Of a stretch of DNA of 64,000 nucleotides, positions 8,175 through 15,894 are shown one piece after another. The DNA is from Deinococcus sp. JMULE3 (GTDB taxonomy: Bacteria > Deinococcota > Deinococci > Deinococcales > Deinococcaceae). Position numbers and translations under genes: made by a program. The first letter of the stretch is position 1. Every line of letters begins with the position of its first letter. The notes below the pieces were generated by a model. That model was not told the DNA's origin. It saw only the letters and a list, made by a program, of their open reading frames with translations, and ran no database searches. The stretch is taken from the NCBI RefSeq assembly GCF_013337115.1, contig NZ_SGWE01000001.1, positions 127,001 through 191,000 on the forward strand, written 5' to 3'.

Positions 8175-9824
8175 TCAGGCCGTCGCGGCGCGGGCGGCTT
8201 CCTGCAGCTGGCGCCAGGCGACCTTGCCGGTGGGGCTGCGCGGGAGGCTCTCGACGAACTGCCAGTCGCGCGGGACCTTGTAGGTGGCCATCTGTTCACG
8301 CGCCCAGGCTTCCAGCTCGGCGGGGGTGGCGCTCATGCCGGGACGCAGGACGATCAGGGCGCGGGCGCGTTCGCCGCTGCGCTCGTCGGGGACGCTGATC
8401 ACGCAGGCTTCCTGGATGGCGGGGTGGGCGTGGAGCTGGTTCTCGACCTCGGCGGGCCAGACTTTCATGCCGGAGACGTTCACCATGCGTTTGAGCCGGT
8501 CGGCGAAGTAGAAGTACCCCTCGTCGTCGGTGTAGCCCAGGTCGCCGGTGCGGAAGAAGCGTTCCCCGCCGATGTCGGTGAAGGCCTCGGCGGTCGCGTC
8601 GGGGCGGTTCCAGTAGCCCTGCATGACCTGCGGGCCGCGCAGGACGATCTCGCCGGTCTGCCCGGCCGGCAGTTCCGCGCCGGTGTCGAGGTCCACGATG
8701 CGGGCGTCCACGTTGAACAGCGGGATGCCCAGGCACTGGAGTTTCTGGCGGCCCCTGGGGTTGCTGTGCGACTGGGCCATGGTCTCGGACAGGCCGTAGC
8801 CTTCGAGGAACAGGATGCCGGTCAGGTCCAGCAGGCGCTGCCCGACGGCGGCCGGGAGGCTGGCGCCGCCGCCCGTGACGTTGCGCAGCGAGCGCAGGTC
8901 GGCCGGGTCGAAGGTCGGGGAGGCCATCAGGTCGATGATCATGGTGGGCGTGTTCGTCCAGAGGGTCACGCCGTGGTCGCGGATCAGGGTGCGGGCGGCG
9001 TCGCGGTCCCAGCGGGACATGATCACGACCTGCGCGCCGATGCTCAGGGCGCTCATGAGGCTGTTGATGAAGCCCGTGACGTGGAAGAACGGCAGGGCGG
9101 CCAGGAACACGTCCTCGACGTTGCCGTCCACCCACGCGCCGGCCCCGAAGACGTTGGCCTGCACGCTGCGGTGCGTGTGCATGCAGCCCTTGGGCAGGCC
9201 GGTGGTGCCGCTGGTGTACGGCATGATGCACAGGTCGTCGGCGGTGACCGGGGCTTCCGGCGCGGGCGGCGCCTGCAGCGCGGTCTCCAGGGTCACGTCC
9301 TCGCCGTGCAGTTCGGGGGTGACGTCCAGGCCGTCGGGGAGGGGCACGCCGGGGGCGGCGTGCGCGCCGCGCATCACGTTCGCGACGACCGCGTGGCCCA
9401 GTCCGGCCTGCCGGGCGCGGTCGTACAGTTCCGCGCCGATCACGCCGACGCGGATGCCGGCGTCCTGCAGGAAGAACCCGAACTCGCGGGCCTGGAGCAT
9501 GGGGGCCAGGGGCACGACGACCGCGCCGAGCTGCCACGCGGCGAACGCGGCGACGGCCCACTCGGGGCTGTTCTGCATCCAGACGGCGACGCGGTCTCCC
9601 TGCTGCACCCCGCGCGCGGCGAGGTGACCGGCGAGGCGGGTGGCCTGCTCGTGCAGCTGCGCGTACGTCCAGGTGCGGCCGTAGTGGCTCAGGGCGACGC
9701 GGTCGGGGTAGCGTTCGGCGCTGACGCGGAGGTTGTGCATGACGCCCGTGCGGGGCAGGGTCAGGGTGCGCGGCTTGCCTTCGGGCCAGTAACGGTCAGT
9801 CGTGGAACGGGCGGTCTGGGTCAT
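8175..9824 (-). CDS. Long-chain fatty-acid--CoA ligase (AMP-binding, ANL superfamily)
   Basis: 549 residues. It activates a carboxylic acid with ATP and CoA, and the family mostly handles fatty acids. Seen: the ATP-binding P-loop YTSGTTGLPKGC, the GYGLSET motif, the hinge region TGDLGYTDDEGYFYFADRLKRM, and the C-terminal catalytic Lys in SPTGKVAWRQL. The ATG at 9824 is chosen because GGAGG lies 10 nt upstream; in-frame codons further upstream lack a ribosome site. It is monocistronic, with a strong hairpin after the stop. A TATGCT hexamer about 90 nt upstream may be its -10. Chain-length preference cannot be read from the sequence. Confidence 0.92.
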   Translation of the reverse strand: MTQTARSTTDRYWPEGKPRTLTLPRTGVMHNLRVSAERYPDRVALSHYGRTWTYAQLHEQATRLAGHLAARGVQQGDRVAVWMQNSPEWAVAAFAAWQLGAVVVPLAPMLQAREFGFFLQDAGIRVGVIGAELYDRARQAGLGHAVVANVMRGAHAAPGVPLPDGLDVTPELHGEDVTLETALQAPPAPEAPVTADDLCIMPYTSGTTGLPKGCMHTHRSVQANVFGAGAWVDGNVEDVFLAALPFFHVTGFINSLMSALSIGAQVVIMSRWDRDAARTLIRDHGVTLWTNTPTMIIDLMASPTFDPADLRSLRNVTGGGASLPAAVGQRLLDLTGILFLEGYGLSETMAQSHSNPRGRQKLQCLGIPLFNVDARIVDLDTGAELPAGQTGEIVLRGPQVMQGYWNRPDATAEAFTDIGGERFFRTGDLGYTDDEGYFYFADRLKRMVNVSGMKVWPAEVENQLHAHPAIQEACVISVPDERSGERARALIVLRPGMSATPAELEAWAREQMATYKVPRDWQFVESLPRSPTGKVAWRQLQEAARAATA

Positions 9825-10160
9825 GCGGGTGGAACCTCCGGTGATGGGGATGTGCCGGGTGGCCCGGCGCAAGGGGCGCTGTGGGCAGGATGGGTGGATT
9901 GTGGATGGCCGGAGCATAGCGCGAAACCGGTTCCCGGAGGGCCGCAGGTGCCGCGCGCCGCCGCCGTCACCCCGCTCACGGCCCCTGACAGGGGGCCTGC
10001 CGGGGTTTTCCCGTGCCACACGCAAGAATCGATGAATACGCTCCGAATGCGTCCCAGACGTCGTTTTTATTTTCAGGTGCGCTGAAATGGCGTGCTGGAG
10101 GGCATTCCCTGTGTCCCTCCCCCCTTCCCAAGTGCGCCGGGTTATGTCATGCTGCTCACC
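9825..10160. promoter_or_regulatory. Divergent intergenic region between acyl-CoA synthetase and HU
   Basis: 336 bp without a convincing gene. It contains the synthetase ribosome site, an AT-rich stretch near 10052-10077 (TTTTTATTTTCAG) that is unusual for this DNA, and the HU promoter, whose -10 may be the TATGTC at 10143-10148. Weak upstream starts in the HU frame exist but lack ribosome sites. Confidence 0.35.
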
Positions 10161-10520
10161 ATGACGAAAAAGTCTGCGAAAGCCCCCGCCAAGAAGCCCG
10201 CTGCCAAGGCCGCTCCCGCCAAGCCCGCCCCCAAGGCCGAGAGCAGCAAGGTCGCCAAGACCCAGCTCGTGGAAATGGTCGCCGATAAGACCGGCCTGAC
10301 CAAGAAGCAGAGCGAGGAAGCCGTCAGCGCCATGCTGGACGTCGTCGTGAGCGCCATCAAGGGCGGCCAGAGCGTCGGCCTGCCCGGCCTGGGCACCCTG
10401 AGCGTCAAGGCGACCGCCGCCCGCACCGGCGTGAAGCCAGGCACCAGCGAGAAGATCCAGATTCCCGCCGGTAAGAAGGTGGCCTTCAAGGTCGCCAGCA
10501 CCCTCAAAGGCAACCTGTAA
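10161..10520 (+). CDS. hup: Nucleoid protein HU with Lys/Ala/Pro-rich N-terminal tail
   Basis: 119 residues. The C-terminal ~90 residues form the HU/IHF fold ([38 protein letters not shown]). The first ~30 residues are a histone H1-like tail ([19 protein letters not shown]), as found on Deinococcus HU. It binds and compacts DNA without strong sequence preference. ATG 10161 is used; ATG 10149 in the same frame would add four residues. A 6-codon ORF from 10144 ends as ATGA on the start. A typical intrinsic terminator follows 18 bp after the stop, so the gene is transcribed alone. Confidence 0.95.
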   Translation: MTKKSAKAPAKKPAAKAAPAKPAPKAESSKVAKTQLVEMVADKTGLTKKQSEEAVSAMLDVVVSAIKGGQSVGLPGLGTLSVKATAARTGVKPGTSEKIQIPAGKKVAFKVASTLKGNL

Positions 10521-10538
10521 TCCACGCCTGACGGCAAG

Positions 10539-10566
10539 GAGGGGCCGCGCTGCGGCCCCTCTTTCG
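10539..10566 (+). terminator. Intrinsic terminator of HU
   Basis: GAGGGGCCGC (10539-10548) pairs with GCGGCCCCTC (10552-10561) around a 3-nt loop and is followed by TTTCGTGTT. Confidence 0.85.
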
Positions 10567-10606
10567 TGTTCTCATGCACGCCAAGCCCACACGCGGCGCA
10601 GGGGAT

Positions 10607-10652
10607 AGCGCACGGGCCCCTCACCTATAGATGCGTGAGGGGCCCGTGCGCT
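10607..10652. other. 18-bp perfect hairpin of unknown function
   Basis: AGCGCACGGGCCCCTCAC (10607-10624) is perfectly complementary to 10635-10652 across a 10-nt loop. It lies between the HU terminator and the repeat that carries the IS. No T tract and no adjacent leftward gene end explain it. Confidence 0.6.
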
Positions 10653-10691
10653 GTCCTGCCGGGTCATCCGGATTCCGTTTGTTTCGTTGAC

Positions 10692-11609
10692 AACCTCGGG
10701 TGCTAGGGAATCAGAATGCCCCGAAAAAAAGCCCCAGGTTGTGTGCCGCAACCTTCCGACACACATGCGCCCGGATGGAGCGCTCTGAATTCAGTTGCGG
10801 CAGCATCAAGTGAAATGAACGATCCAACCGAGAAAAAACAGTCTCGATGGTCTTCCGAACCCACCGCATCGCGCCCCACCAGGGGCGCGGCCTTTTGAAG
10901 TTCTTCTTCGGCTGCGCATACACGCCGCATCCCTGGTATCCCCGATCCCCAAGGACCAGTCTGGCTTCCTGAACTTCCAGGAGAGCCCGTGCTACCGGTG
11001 GATCACCTTCTCGACCTGGCACAATGGCAAAGCGCACGAGCATGCCGTGATCGACGATCACGGCATGCAGCTTGAAGCCGTAAAAGAACCCCGTTTTGCC
11101 ATATCCTCCCTGACCACCACGGCCACTGGTGGCCGTGGTCATCGCTCTGGGCCGTTTGTGCCGCCCTCCGACACAACACACCAGCGGCTTACTGTCGATG
11201 ACGTACACCGTGTCGTCGTCGAAGTGGGGCAGGCGCAACGCGAGATCCGCGTAGATCCGTTCGAGATTCTGTTGAATCCGCAGATACCGCGTGCGATCCG
11301 GAAGGACGGGAAAGAGGAAGCCATACGTGGCTCGCACCTGGGCGTACCACTGCTGTGCCGAGGGCTGTGCGAGCAAATCGCCGACGAGCGCAATGGTCAT
11401 CAATTCAGCGTAACTGCCCTTTTGGTGCGGCTCGTTCGGGAGCGTGAAAAGGCCGCTGCGTGCAGCGGCCTTGAGGTAATCGTCGACGTAGACGTAGATG
11501 ATGATGAATAGGTCGACGACGGTATGCTGATGGAGCGGAAGTTCTTTGGTAGGCATACCGGAGCTTCCGCTTTCTCCTGTTCCGTCGCTACCCCCTAGCA
11601 CCCGAGGTT
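10692..11609 (-). mobile_element. IS982-family-like insertion sequence (918 bp)
   Basis: The ends AACCTCGGGTGCTAGGG (10692-10708) and its inverted copy (11593-11609) are perfect 17-bp inverted repeats. GAC is present directly on both sides (10689-10691, 11610-11612), consistent with a short target duplication. It encodes one transposase and is inserted inside a family-B element. The exact outer boundary could shift by a base or two. Confidence 0.85.
10711..11556 (-). CDS. IS982-like DDE transposase
   Basis: 281 residues from ATG 11556. The candidate catalytic triad is Asp in YVIDSKPLV, Asp in LVLGDRGYQG, and Glu in RKTIETVFSRL, with FYGFKLHAVI between, as in IS982-family enzymes. The length is typical, there is no frameshift, and the inverted repeats are intact, so the element may be active. 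Family assignment is by recalled motifs. An IS4/IS5-type DDE relative is the alternative. Confidence 0.85.
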   Translation of the reverse strand: MPTKELPLHQHTVVDLFIIIYVYVDDYLKAAARSGLFTLPNEPHQKGSYAELMTIALVGDLLAQPSAQQWYAQVRATYGFLFPVLPDRTRYLRIQQNLERIYADLALRLPHFDDDTVYVIDSKPLVCCVGGRHKRPRAMTTATSGRGGQGGYGKTGFFYGFKLHAVIVDHGMLVRFAIVPGREGDPPVARALLEVQEARLVLGDRGYQGCGVYAQPKKNFKRPRPWWGAMRWVRKTIETVFSRLDRSFHLMLPQLNSERSIRAHVCRKVAAHNLGLFFGAF

Positions 11610-11720
11610 GACAGATCGGAACACCACCGATCTGCCAACTCCACGTCCGGAGGGGCGTTTTTCTCCTGCTCGCTCTGCTCGGGTTGAACGGCGTTGTCAG
11701 CCATTCAACCGGAGTCCGTA

Positions 11721-12155
11721 TCAGCTCAGGGGCTGGGCGTGCAGTTCGAGTTCCACGGGGACGTTCCCGGCGACGGCGCGGCTGTAGGGGCACACGGCGT
11801 GCGCGGCGCGCAGCAGCGCCTCGCCGGTGTCCAGGGGGGTGTCGGGCAGGTAGACCTGCATCAGGACCTTCAGGCCGTAGCCCTGCTCGTCCTGCAGGAG
11901 GCTGACGTGCGCGCGGGCCTGGGGGGTGCCGCCCACGGTGACGCCGTCGCGGCGGGCGACGCTCTGCAGGGCGCTCAGGAAGCAGGAGGCGTACCCGGCG
12001 GCGAAGAGTTCCTCGGGGTCGGCGCCCTGCGCGCTGGAGTTCGCGGGGCGCAGCGTGACGGGCAGGCGGTCGCGACCGACCTGGGCCTGGCCGGTGCGGC
12101 CCCCCTGCACGTCGGAGGTGGCGGTGAAGAGGACCTTCGGTTCGGTGGCAGTCAT
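11721..12155 (-). CDS. ohr: Organic hydroperoxide resistance protein (Ohr/OsmC family)
   Basis: 144 residues. It reduces organic peroxides through a reactive cysteine pair, seen as Cys58 in GYASCFLSAL and Cys122 in AHAVCPYSRA, with the typical early LFTA segment. The ATG at 12155 follows a TAGGAT box by 6 nt, so the mRNA is probably leaderless. The stop codon (11721-11723) is one target-duplication copy of a family-B element, yet the protein has normal length. The gene is divergent from a LysR regulator, which might control it. No MarR-type OhrR is nearby. Confidence 0.93.
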   Translation of the reverse strand: MTATEPKVLFTATSDVQGGRTGQAQVGRDRLPVTLRPANSSAQGADPEELFAAGYASCFLSALQSVARRDGVTVGGTPQARAHVSLLQDEQGYGLKVLMQVYLPDTPLDTGEALLRAAHAVCPYSRAVAGNVPVELELHAQPLS

Positions 12156-12161
12156 GCGGGC

Positions 12162-12167
12162 ATCCTA
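12162..12167 (-). promoter_or_regulatory. -10 box of leaderless ohr
   Basis: TAGGAT on the minus strand, separated by GCCCGC (6 nt) from the ohr ATG. Confidence 0.55.
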
Positions 12168-12200
12168 CGCCGCCCATTGAACCCGATCAAGGCGGCAATC

Positions 12201-12230
12201 TTCACACATTTCGACTGAAATCGGTATAAT
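12201..12230 (+). promoter_or_regulatory. Promoter of lysR-type gene, leaderless
   Basis: TTCACA (12201-12206), an 18-bp spacer, then a perfect TATAAT (12225-12230). The GTG start follows after 5 nt. The spacer contains TTTCGACTGAAA, a partial palindrome that could be a LysR site. Confidence 0.65.
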
Positions 12231-12235
12231 TGGGT

Positions 12236-13120
12236 GTGGATCTGCGTCACCTCCAGGCCTTCATCACGGTCGCCGACGAACGGCACTTCGGGCGGGCCGC
12301 CGAGCGGCTCAACCTCGCGGCCTCCCCGCTGGGCCGGGTCATCCGCGCGCTGGAGGAAGAGGTCGGCACGCCGCTGCTGACCCGCACGACCCGCCGGGTG
12401 GACCTGACAGCCGCCGGCGCGGCGTTCCTGCCGCAGGCCCGCACCATCCTGGCGCAGCTCGAACAGGCCGCGAGCCTCGCGCGGCGAACCGCGCAGGGTG
12501 AATCCGGCCGGGTGCGGCTGGGCTACATGGGCGCCGCGCAGGCCGCGCTGCTGCCCCGCCTGTGGCGCACCCTGCGCGCCACGCACCCCGACGTGCAGCT
12601 GGACGTGACCGAACTGTGTACCCCGGACCAGCGGCAGGCGCTGCTGAGCGGCGAACTCGACGCGGGGCTGATGGCGCTGCCGGTGTGGCACGACGACCTG
12701 CGCGCCCGCCCCCTGGCGAGCATTGCGCTGCTGGCCGCCCTGCCACAGGAACATCCGCTGGCCGACCGGGCCAGCCTGTCCCTGCGGGACCTGGCGCAGG
12801 AGGAGTGGTTGACCTGCACGCCGTACGCCACGACCCTGCCGCCGGAACAGGTGCAGGCGCTGTGCATGGCGTTCGGCCTCGTGCCGCGCACGCGCGCGGT
12901 GGGCGGCAGCGAGAGCGCGGTGGTGGCGCGCGTCGCGGCGGGCATCGGCCTGACCCTGGTGCCGCAGACGCTGATCAACCCGCAGCAGGAGGGCGTGCGC
13001 TTCGTGCCGCTGGAGGACCGCGTGACGCTGGACGTCGGCCTGGTGACGCGCGCCGAGCCGGACAACCCGGCGGTCGGCGCGCTGCTGCGGGCCGCGCAGG
13101 ACATGAACGCCCCCGCCTGA
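12236..13120 (+). CDS. LysR-family transcriptional regulator
   Basis: 294 residues. The N-terminal winged helix-turn-helix is clear (LRHLQAFITVADERHFGRAAERLNL.. start region, then LGRVIRALEEEVGTPLLTR), followed by the periplasmic-binding-like effector domain (VRLGYMGAAQAAL, AAGIGLTLVPQTL). GTG 12236 is preferred over TTG 12230 because the TATAAT box ends at 12230, which would place the RNA start at the GTG. It is divergent from ohr, so autoregulation plus control of ohr is the simple guess. The effector is unknown. Confidence 0.9.
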   Translation: MDLRHLQAFITVADERHFGRAAERLNLAASPLGRVIRALEEEVGTPLLTRTTRRVDLTAAGAAFLPQARTILAQLEQAASLARRTAQGESGRVRLGYMGAAQAALLPRLWRTLRATHPDVQLDVTELCTPDQRQALLSGELDAGLMALPVWHDDLRARPLASIALLAALPQEHPLADRASLSLRDLAQEEWLTCTPYATTLPPEQVQALCMAFGLVPRTRAVGGSESAVVARVAAGIGLTLVPQTLINPQQEGVRFVPLEDRVTLDVGLVTRAEPDNPAVGALLRAAQDMNAPA

Positions 13121-13165
13121 TCACAGGCAGGGGCATTCGGCAGTGCTCATTCAGCGGGTGCTGGT

Positions 13166-14356
13166 TCAGCGGGTGTACAGCAGGCGGTTGGGGCTGCCGT
13201 TCACGCCACTGACGACGTTCGTGGTGGCGCTGCTGATCACGGCGCTCGTGACGGCGCTGTTGCTGGCACTGCCTGCCGCGACGCGCAGGACGGCGGCGCC
13301 CGCGACGTGCGGGGAGGCCATGCTGGTCCCGCTGATGGTGTTCGTGGCGGTGTTGCTGGTGTTCCAGGTGCTGGTGATGGAGCTGCCGGGCGCGAAGAGG
13401 TCCACGCAGCTGCCGTAGTTGCTGAAGGAGCTGCGAGCGTCGGTGCTGGTGGTGCTGCCGACGGTGATGGCGCTGGCGGCGCTGGCCGGGGAGACGTTGC
13501 AGGCGTTCTGGTTTTCGTTGCCTGCCGCGACGACCATGATCAGGTTCTTGCTGGCGGCGCTGTTCACGGCGTCGTTCACGGCCTGGCTGAAGCCCCCGCC
13601 GAGGCTCATGTTGGCGACGGCGGTCGCGGAGCCCTTGTTCGTCACGGCCCAGTTCACGCCGGCGATCACGCCGCTGTTGGTGCCGCTGCCCTGGCAGTTC
13701 AGGACCTTCACGGCGACCAGGGTGACGCCCTTGGCGACGCCGTAGGTGCTGCTGCCGACCGTCCCGGCGACGTGCGTGCCGTGACCCTGGCAGTCGCTGT
13801 TGTTGCCGTCGCCCGTGGTGTTGGTGCCCCAGATGGCGCGGCCGCCGAAGTTGGTGTGGCTGGTGCGGATGCCGGTGTCGATGATGTACGCCTTGATGCC
13901 GCTGCCGGTGTAGTTGTAGATGTAGCTGCCGTCGGTGGGGCGGCTGCGCTGGTCGACGCGGTCGAGGCCCCAGGTGGCGCCGGTCTGGGTGGCGGTCATG
14001 TGCATCATGGCGTCCTGCTCGATGTATTTGACGCGCTTGTCGGCCTGCAGGCGGGCGAGGTTCTGACTGCTGAGTTTGGCGGCGAAGCCGTTCAGGGCGG
14101 CGCCGTACACGTGCTGGACCTGCACGCCCTGCGGGTCGAGGCCCAGCGCGCCGATGAAGTCGCTCTGCGCGGTGAAGTCGGTCTGCACGTCGTCATTGAA
14201 GACCACGACGTACTGGCCGGGGATGGCTTCGGGGTTGCTGGTGCCGAGGACGGGCGTGCCCTGGGGCTGACCGGCCTGGGGGGCGGCGGTCTGCTGCCCG
14301 CAGGCGGCGAGGAGCAGGCTGAGCGCGGTGGAAACGAGCAGGGGACGTGCGTTCAT
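13166..14356 (-). CDS. Subtilisin-like S8 serine protease, lipoprotein signal
   Basis: 396 residues. The signal peptide ends in a lipobox (LLAACG, Cys19), followed by an inhibitor-I9 type propeptide ([11 protein letters not shown] ... VKYIEQDA) and the S8 catalytic domain with Asp160 (IIDTGI), His192 (GHGTHVAG) and Ser345 (GTSMASPH). It is exported and probably anchored or released at the cell surface. The gene has a ribosome site (GGAGG) before ATG 14356. It resembles the protease at 34986 over the whole catalytic domain but lacks that protein's PKD repeats. It is convergent with lysR across a short gap. Confidence 0.95.
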   Translation of the reverse strand: MNARPLLVSTALSLLLAACGQQTAAPQAGQPQGTPVLGTSNPEAIPGQYVVVFNDDVQTDFTAQSDFIGALGLDPQGVQVQHVYGAALNGFAAKLSSQNLARLQADKRVKYIEQDAMMHMTATQTGATWGLDRVDQRSRPTDGSYIYNYTGSGIKAYIIDTGIRTSHTNFGGRAIWGTNTTGDGNNSDCQGHGTHVAGTVGSSTYGVAKGVTLVAVKVLNCQGSGTNSGVIAGVNWAVTNKGSATAVANMSLGGGFSQAVNDAVNSAASKNLIMVVAAGNENQNACNVSPASAASAITVGSTTSTDARSSFSNYGSCVDLFAPGSSITSTWNTSNTATNTISGTSMASPHVAGAAVLRVAAGSASNSAVTSAVISSATTNVVSGVNGSPNRLLYTR

Positions 14357-14626
14357 GTGGGCCTCCGTGGTGTCCTCGGCTGGGAATGGGTTACCCTGCG
14401 CGCCGCCGCTGGGACGCCGTTCAGGGAGGTGTGTTGTGAGGAACCTCCGGCATCATACGGACTGTGGCCGCCGCCGGAGATGAGAGTGGCGCGGCGGGTG
14501 GGGGGCGGGCGGCAGAAGTTGAGTCGAACGGTCGTTTGTTTCCGTGCAGGTCAGCACCAAGTCATGTCCGGATATACCGAACAGCACATCGGGAGGCATC
14601 GACCCTCTCCTTCCGCCTCATCCAGC
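14357..14626. other. Intergenic region upstream of S8 protease
   Basis: 270 bp with no gene seen. It carries the protease ribosome site and the bases TCATACGGACT near 14450, which match one terminus of the family-B elements, but no second terminus is visible, so at most a remnant. Confidence 0.3.
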
Positions 14627-15616
14627 TCATTTTCGCCGTTTCGTTTTCTGGCGAGCGGCCGACAGCCCCTGCGCCGCCCGGTACGCCTCCACCCGCTCGG
14701 GCGTCAGCTGACCGCGCGAGACCGCCCTCTGCACCGCGCAGCCCGGCTCCGCGCCGTGCGTGCACTTCCGGAAGCGGCAGTCGGCGGCCAGCGCCTCGAT
14801 GTCCTCGAAGCCCGCCGCCGCGTCGTCCCTCCAGACCTCGATGTCCCGCAGGCCCGGGTTGTCCACCAGCACGCCCCCGCCCGGCAGGCGGTACAGCGTG
14901 CGGGCGGTCGTCGTGTGCCGCCCCTCGCGCGTCGCGCCGACCTCGCCCGTCTGCGCGGCCTCGCGGCCCAGCAGGGCGTTCGTCAGGGTGCTCTTGCCCA
15001 TCCCCGACGACCCGATCAGCGCCGCCGTCTCACCGGGACCGATCAGGGCGCGGACCTCGGCCACCCCCTCGCCCGCCTTCGCGCGCAGGGGCAGCACCGG
15101 GACCGCCGGGTCCAGGGCCCGCAGGCGCGCCAGCACCGCCTGCGGATCACGGGTCAGGTCCACCTTGTTCAGCAGCAGCGCCGCCCGCGCCCCCCCGGCC
15201 CGCACCGCCTCCAGGTACCGCGACAGGCGCGCCTCGTCGATGTCCCCGTCCGGCGCGGTCATGACCAGCACCACGTCCACGTTCGTGCTGAGCAGCTGCA
15301 TCCCGGACTGCACCGCGCGGGCCAGCCGCGTACGGCGGGGCAGCACCGCGTGCACGCGCATCGGGGCGTCCGGCACCGGCTCGGCCAGCACCCAGTCGCC
15401 CACCACGGGCGTCACGTCCGCCTGCCGCAGCGTCCCGGCGAACACCGACTCCTGCGGGCCGCCCTGCGTCCAGAGGGTCGCCGTGTTGCGCCCCACGCCC
15501 GCCACCCGCCCCGGCAGCAGGGTCAGGCCGGGCGCGGCGAGCCTCACCTCCTGCGCGGCCTGCTCGAACTCCGGCGTCCAGCCGATCTCGGTGAGGTTCA
15601 GGTCAGGGACGCTCAA
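14627..15616 (-). CDS. rsgA: Small ribosomal subunit biogenesis GTPase RsgA
   Basis: 329 residues with the circularly permuted GTPase order: G4 (NKVDLTRD) first, then G1 (GSSGMGKST), then G3 (DNPGLRD, where most GTPases have DTPG). The N-terminal OB region precedes it and the C-terminal zinc site is CRFRKCTHGAEPGC. It acts in late 30S assembly. TTG 15616 is selected because CGGAG lies upstream and no ATG/GTG fits. The lysine/arginine-rich tail (ARQKTKRRK) is typical. The gene is divergent from the ABC exporter. Confidence 0.93.
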   Translation of the reverse strand: MSVPDLNLTEIGWTPEFEQAAQEVRLAAPGLTLLPGRVAGVGRNTATLWTQGGPQESVFAGTLRQADVTPVVGDWVLAEPVPDAPMRVHAVLPRRTRLARAVQSGMQLLSTNVDVVLVMTAPDGDIDEARLSRYLEAVRAGGARAALLLNKVDLTRDPQAVLARLRALDPAVPVLPLRAKAGEGVAEVRALIGPGETAALIGSSGMGKSTLTNALLGREAAQTGEVGATREGRHTTTARTLYRLPGGGVLVDNPGLRDIEVWRDDAAAGFEDIEALAADCRFRKCTHGAEPGCAVQRAVSRGQLTPERVEAYRAAQGLSAARQKTKRRK

Positions 15617-15831
15617 CGGGCACTCCGGGCGGCAACGGACAGGAAGGCAGTCATCCGGCCCAGGGTAGCCGCTGCGCGCGCCCCGTGCCCAGTGAAGTGG
15701 CACAGTCGAAGCAGCACAGTCGGGATTCACAGTCAGGGCGCACCCGGCCCCACCCCGTCCATCCAGCCAGGGCCACTCCCCCATCCGTTGCCGGGCGCAC
15801 GCCACAGGCGCGGTGCGGCATCCTGTGAGGC

Positions 15832-15894
15832 ATGATTCGACCCCCTGCCGCCTTCACGCCCCGGCCCCCACGGACCGCACCGGAGCCCGCGTGA
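15832..15894 (+). other. 20-codon proline-rich mini-ORF overlapping the ABC exporter start
   Basis: ATG 15832, preceded by GTGAGG, runs for 20 codons (7 prolines) and its TGA overlaps the exporter GTG as GTGA. Unlike the other mini-ORFs no TANNNT box stands before it. A translational-coupling leader is possible; chance is also possible. Confidence 0.3.

Larger units (their letters stand above)
10667..11720 (-). repeat. MITE-like element, family B copy 1, interrupted by an IS982-like element
   Basis: The element occupies 10667-10691 and 11610-11720, about 133 bp once the IS and its target duplication are removed, the same length as the intact copy at 54575. Flanking duplications are TCA at 10664-10666 and 11721-11723; the second is the TGA stop of ohr read on the minus strand. 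The left terminus has drifted (TCCGGATTCCG instead of TACGGATTCCG). Both family hairpins are present: AGATCGG/CCGATCT and GTTGAA/TTCAAC. Confidence 0.85.

Noticed and set aside
10144..10164. Mini-ORF before HU as another leaderless leader
   Set aside because: It ends as ATGA on the HU start but has no -10 box at leaderless distance; kept only as a note.
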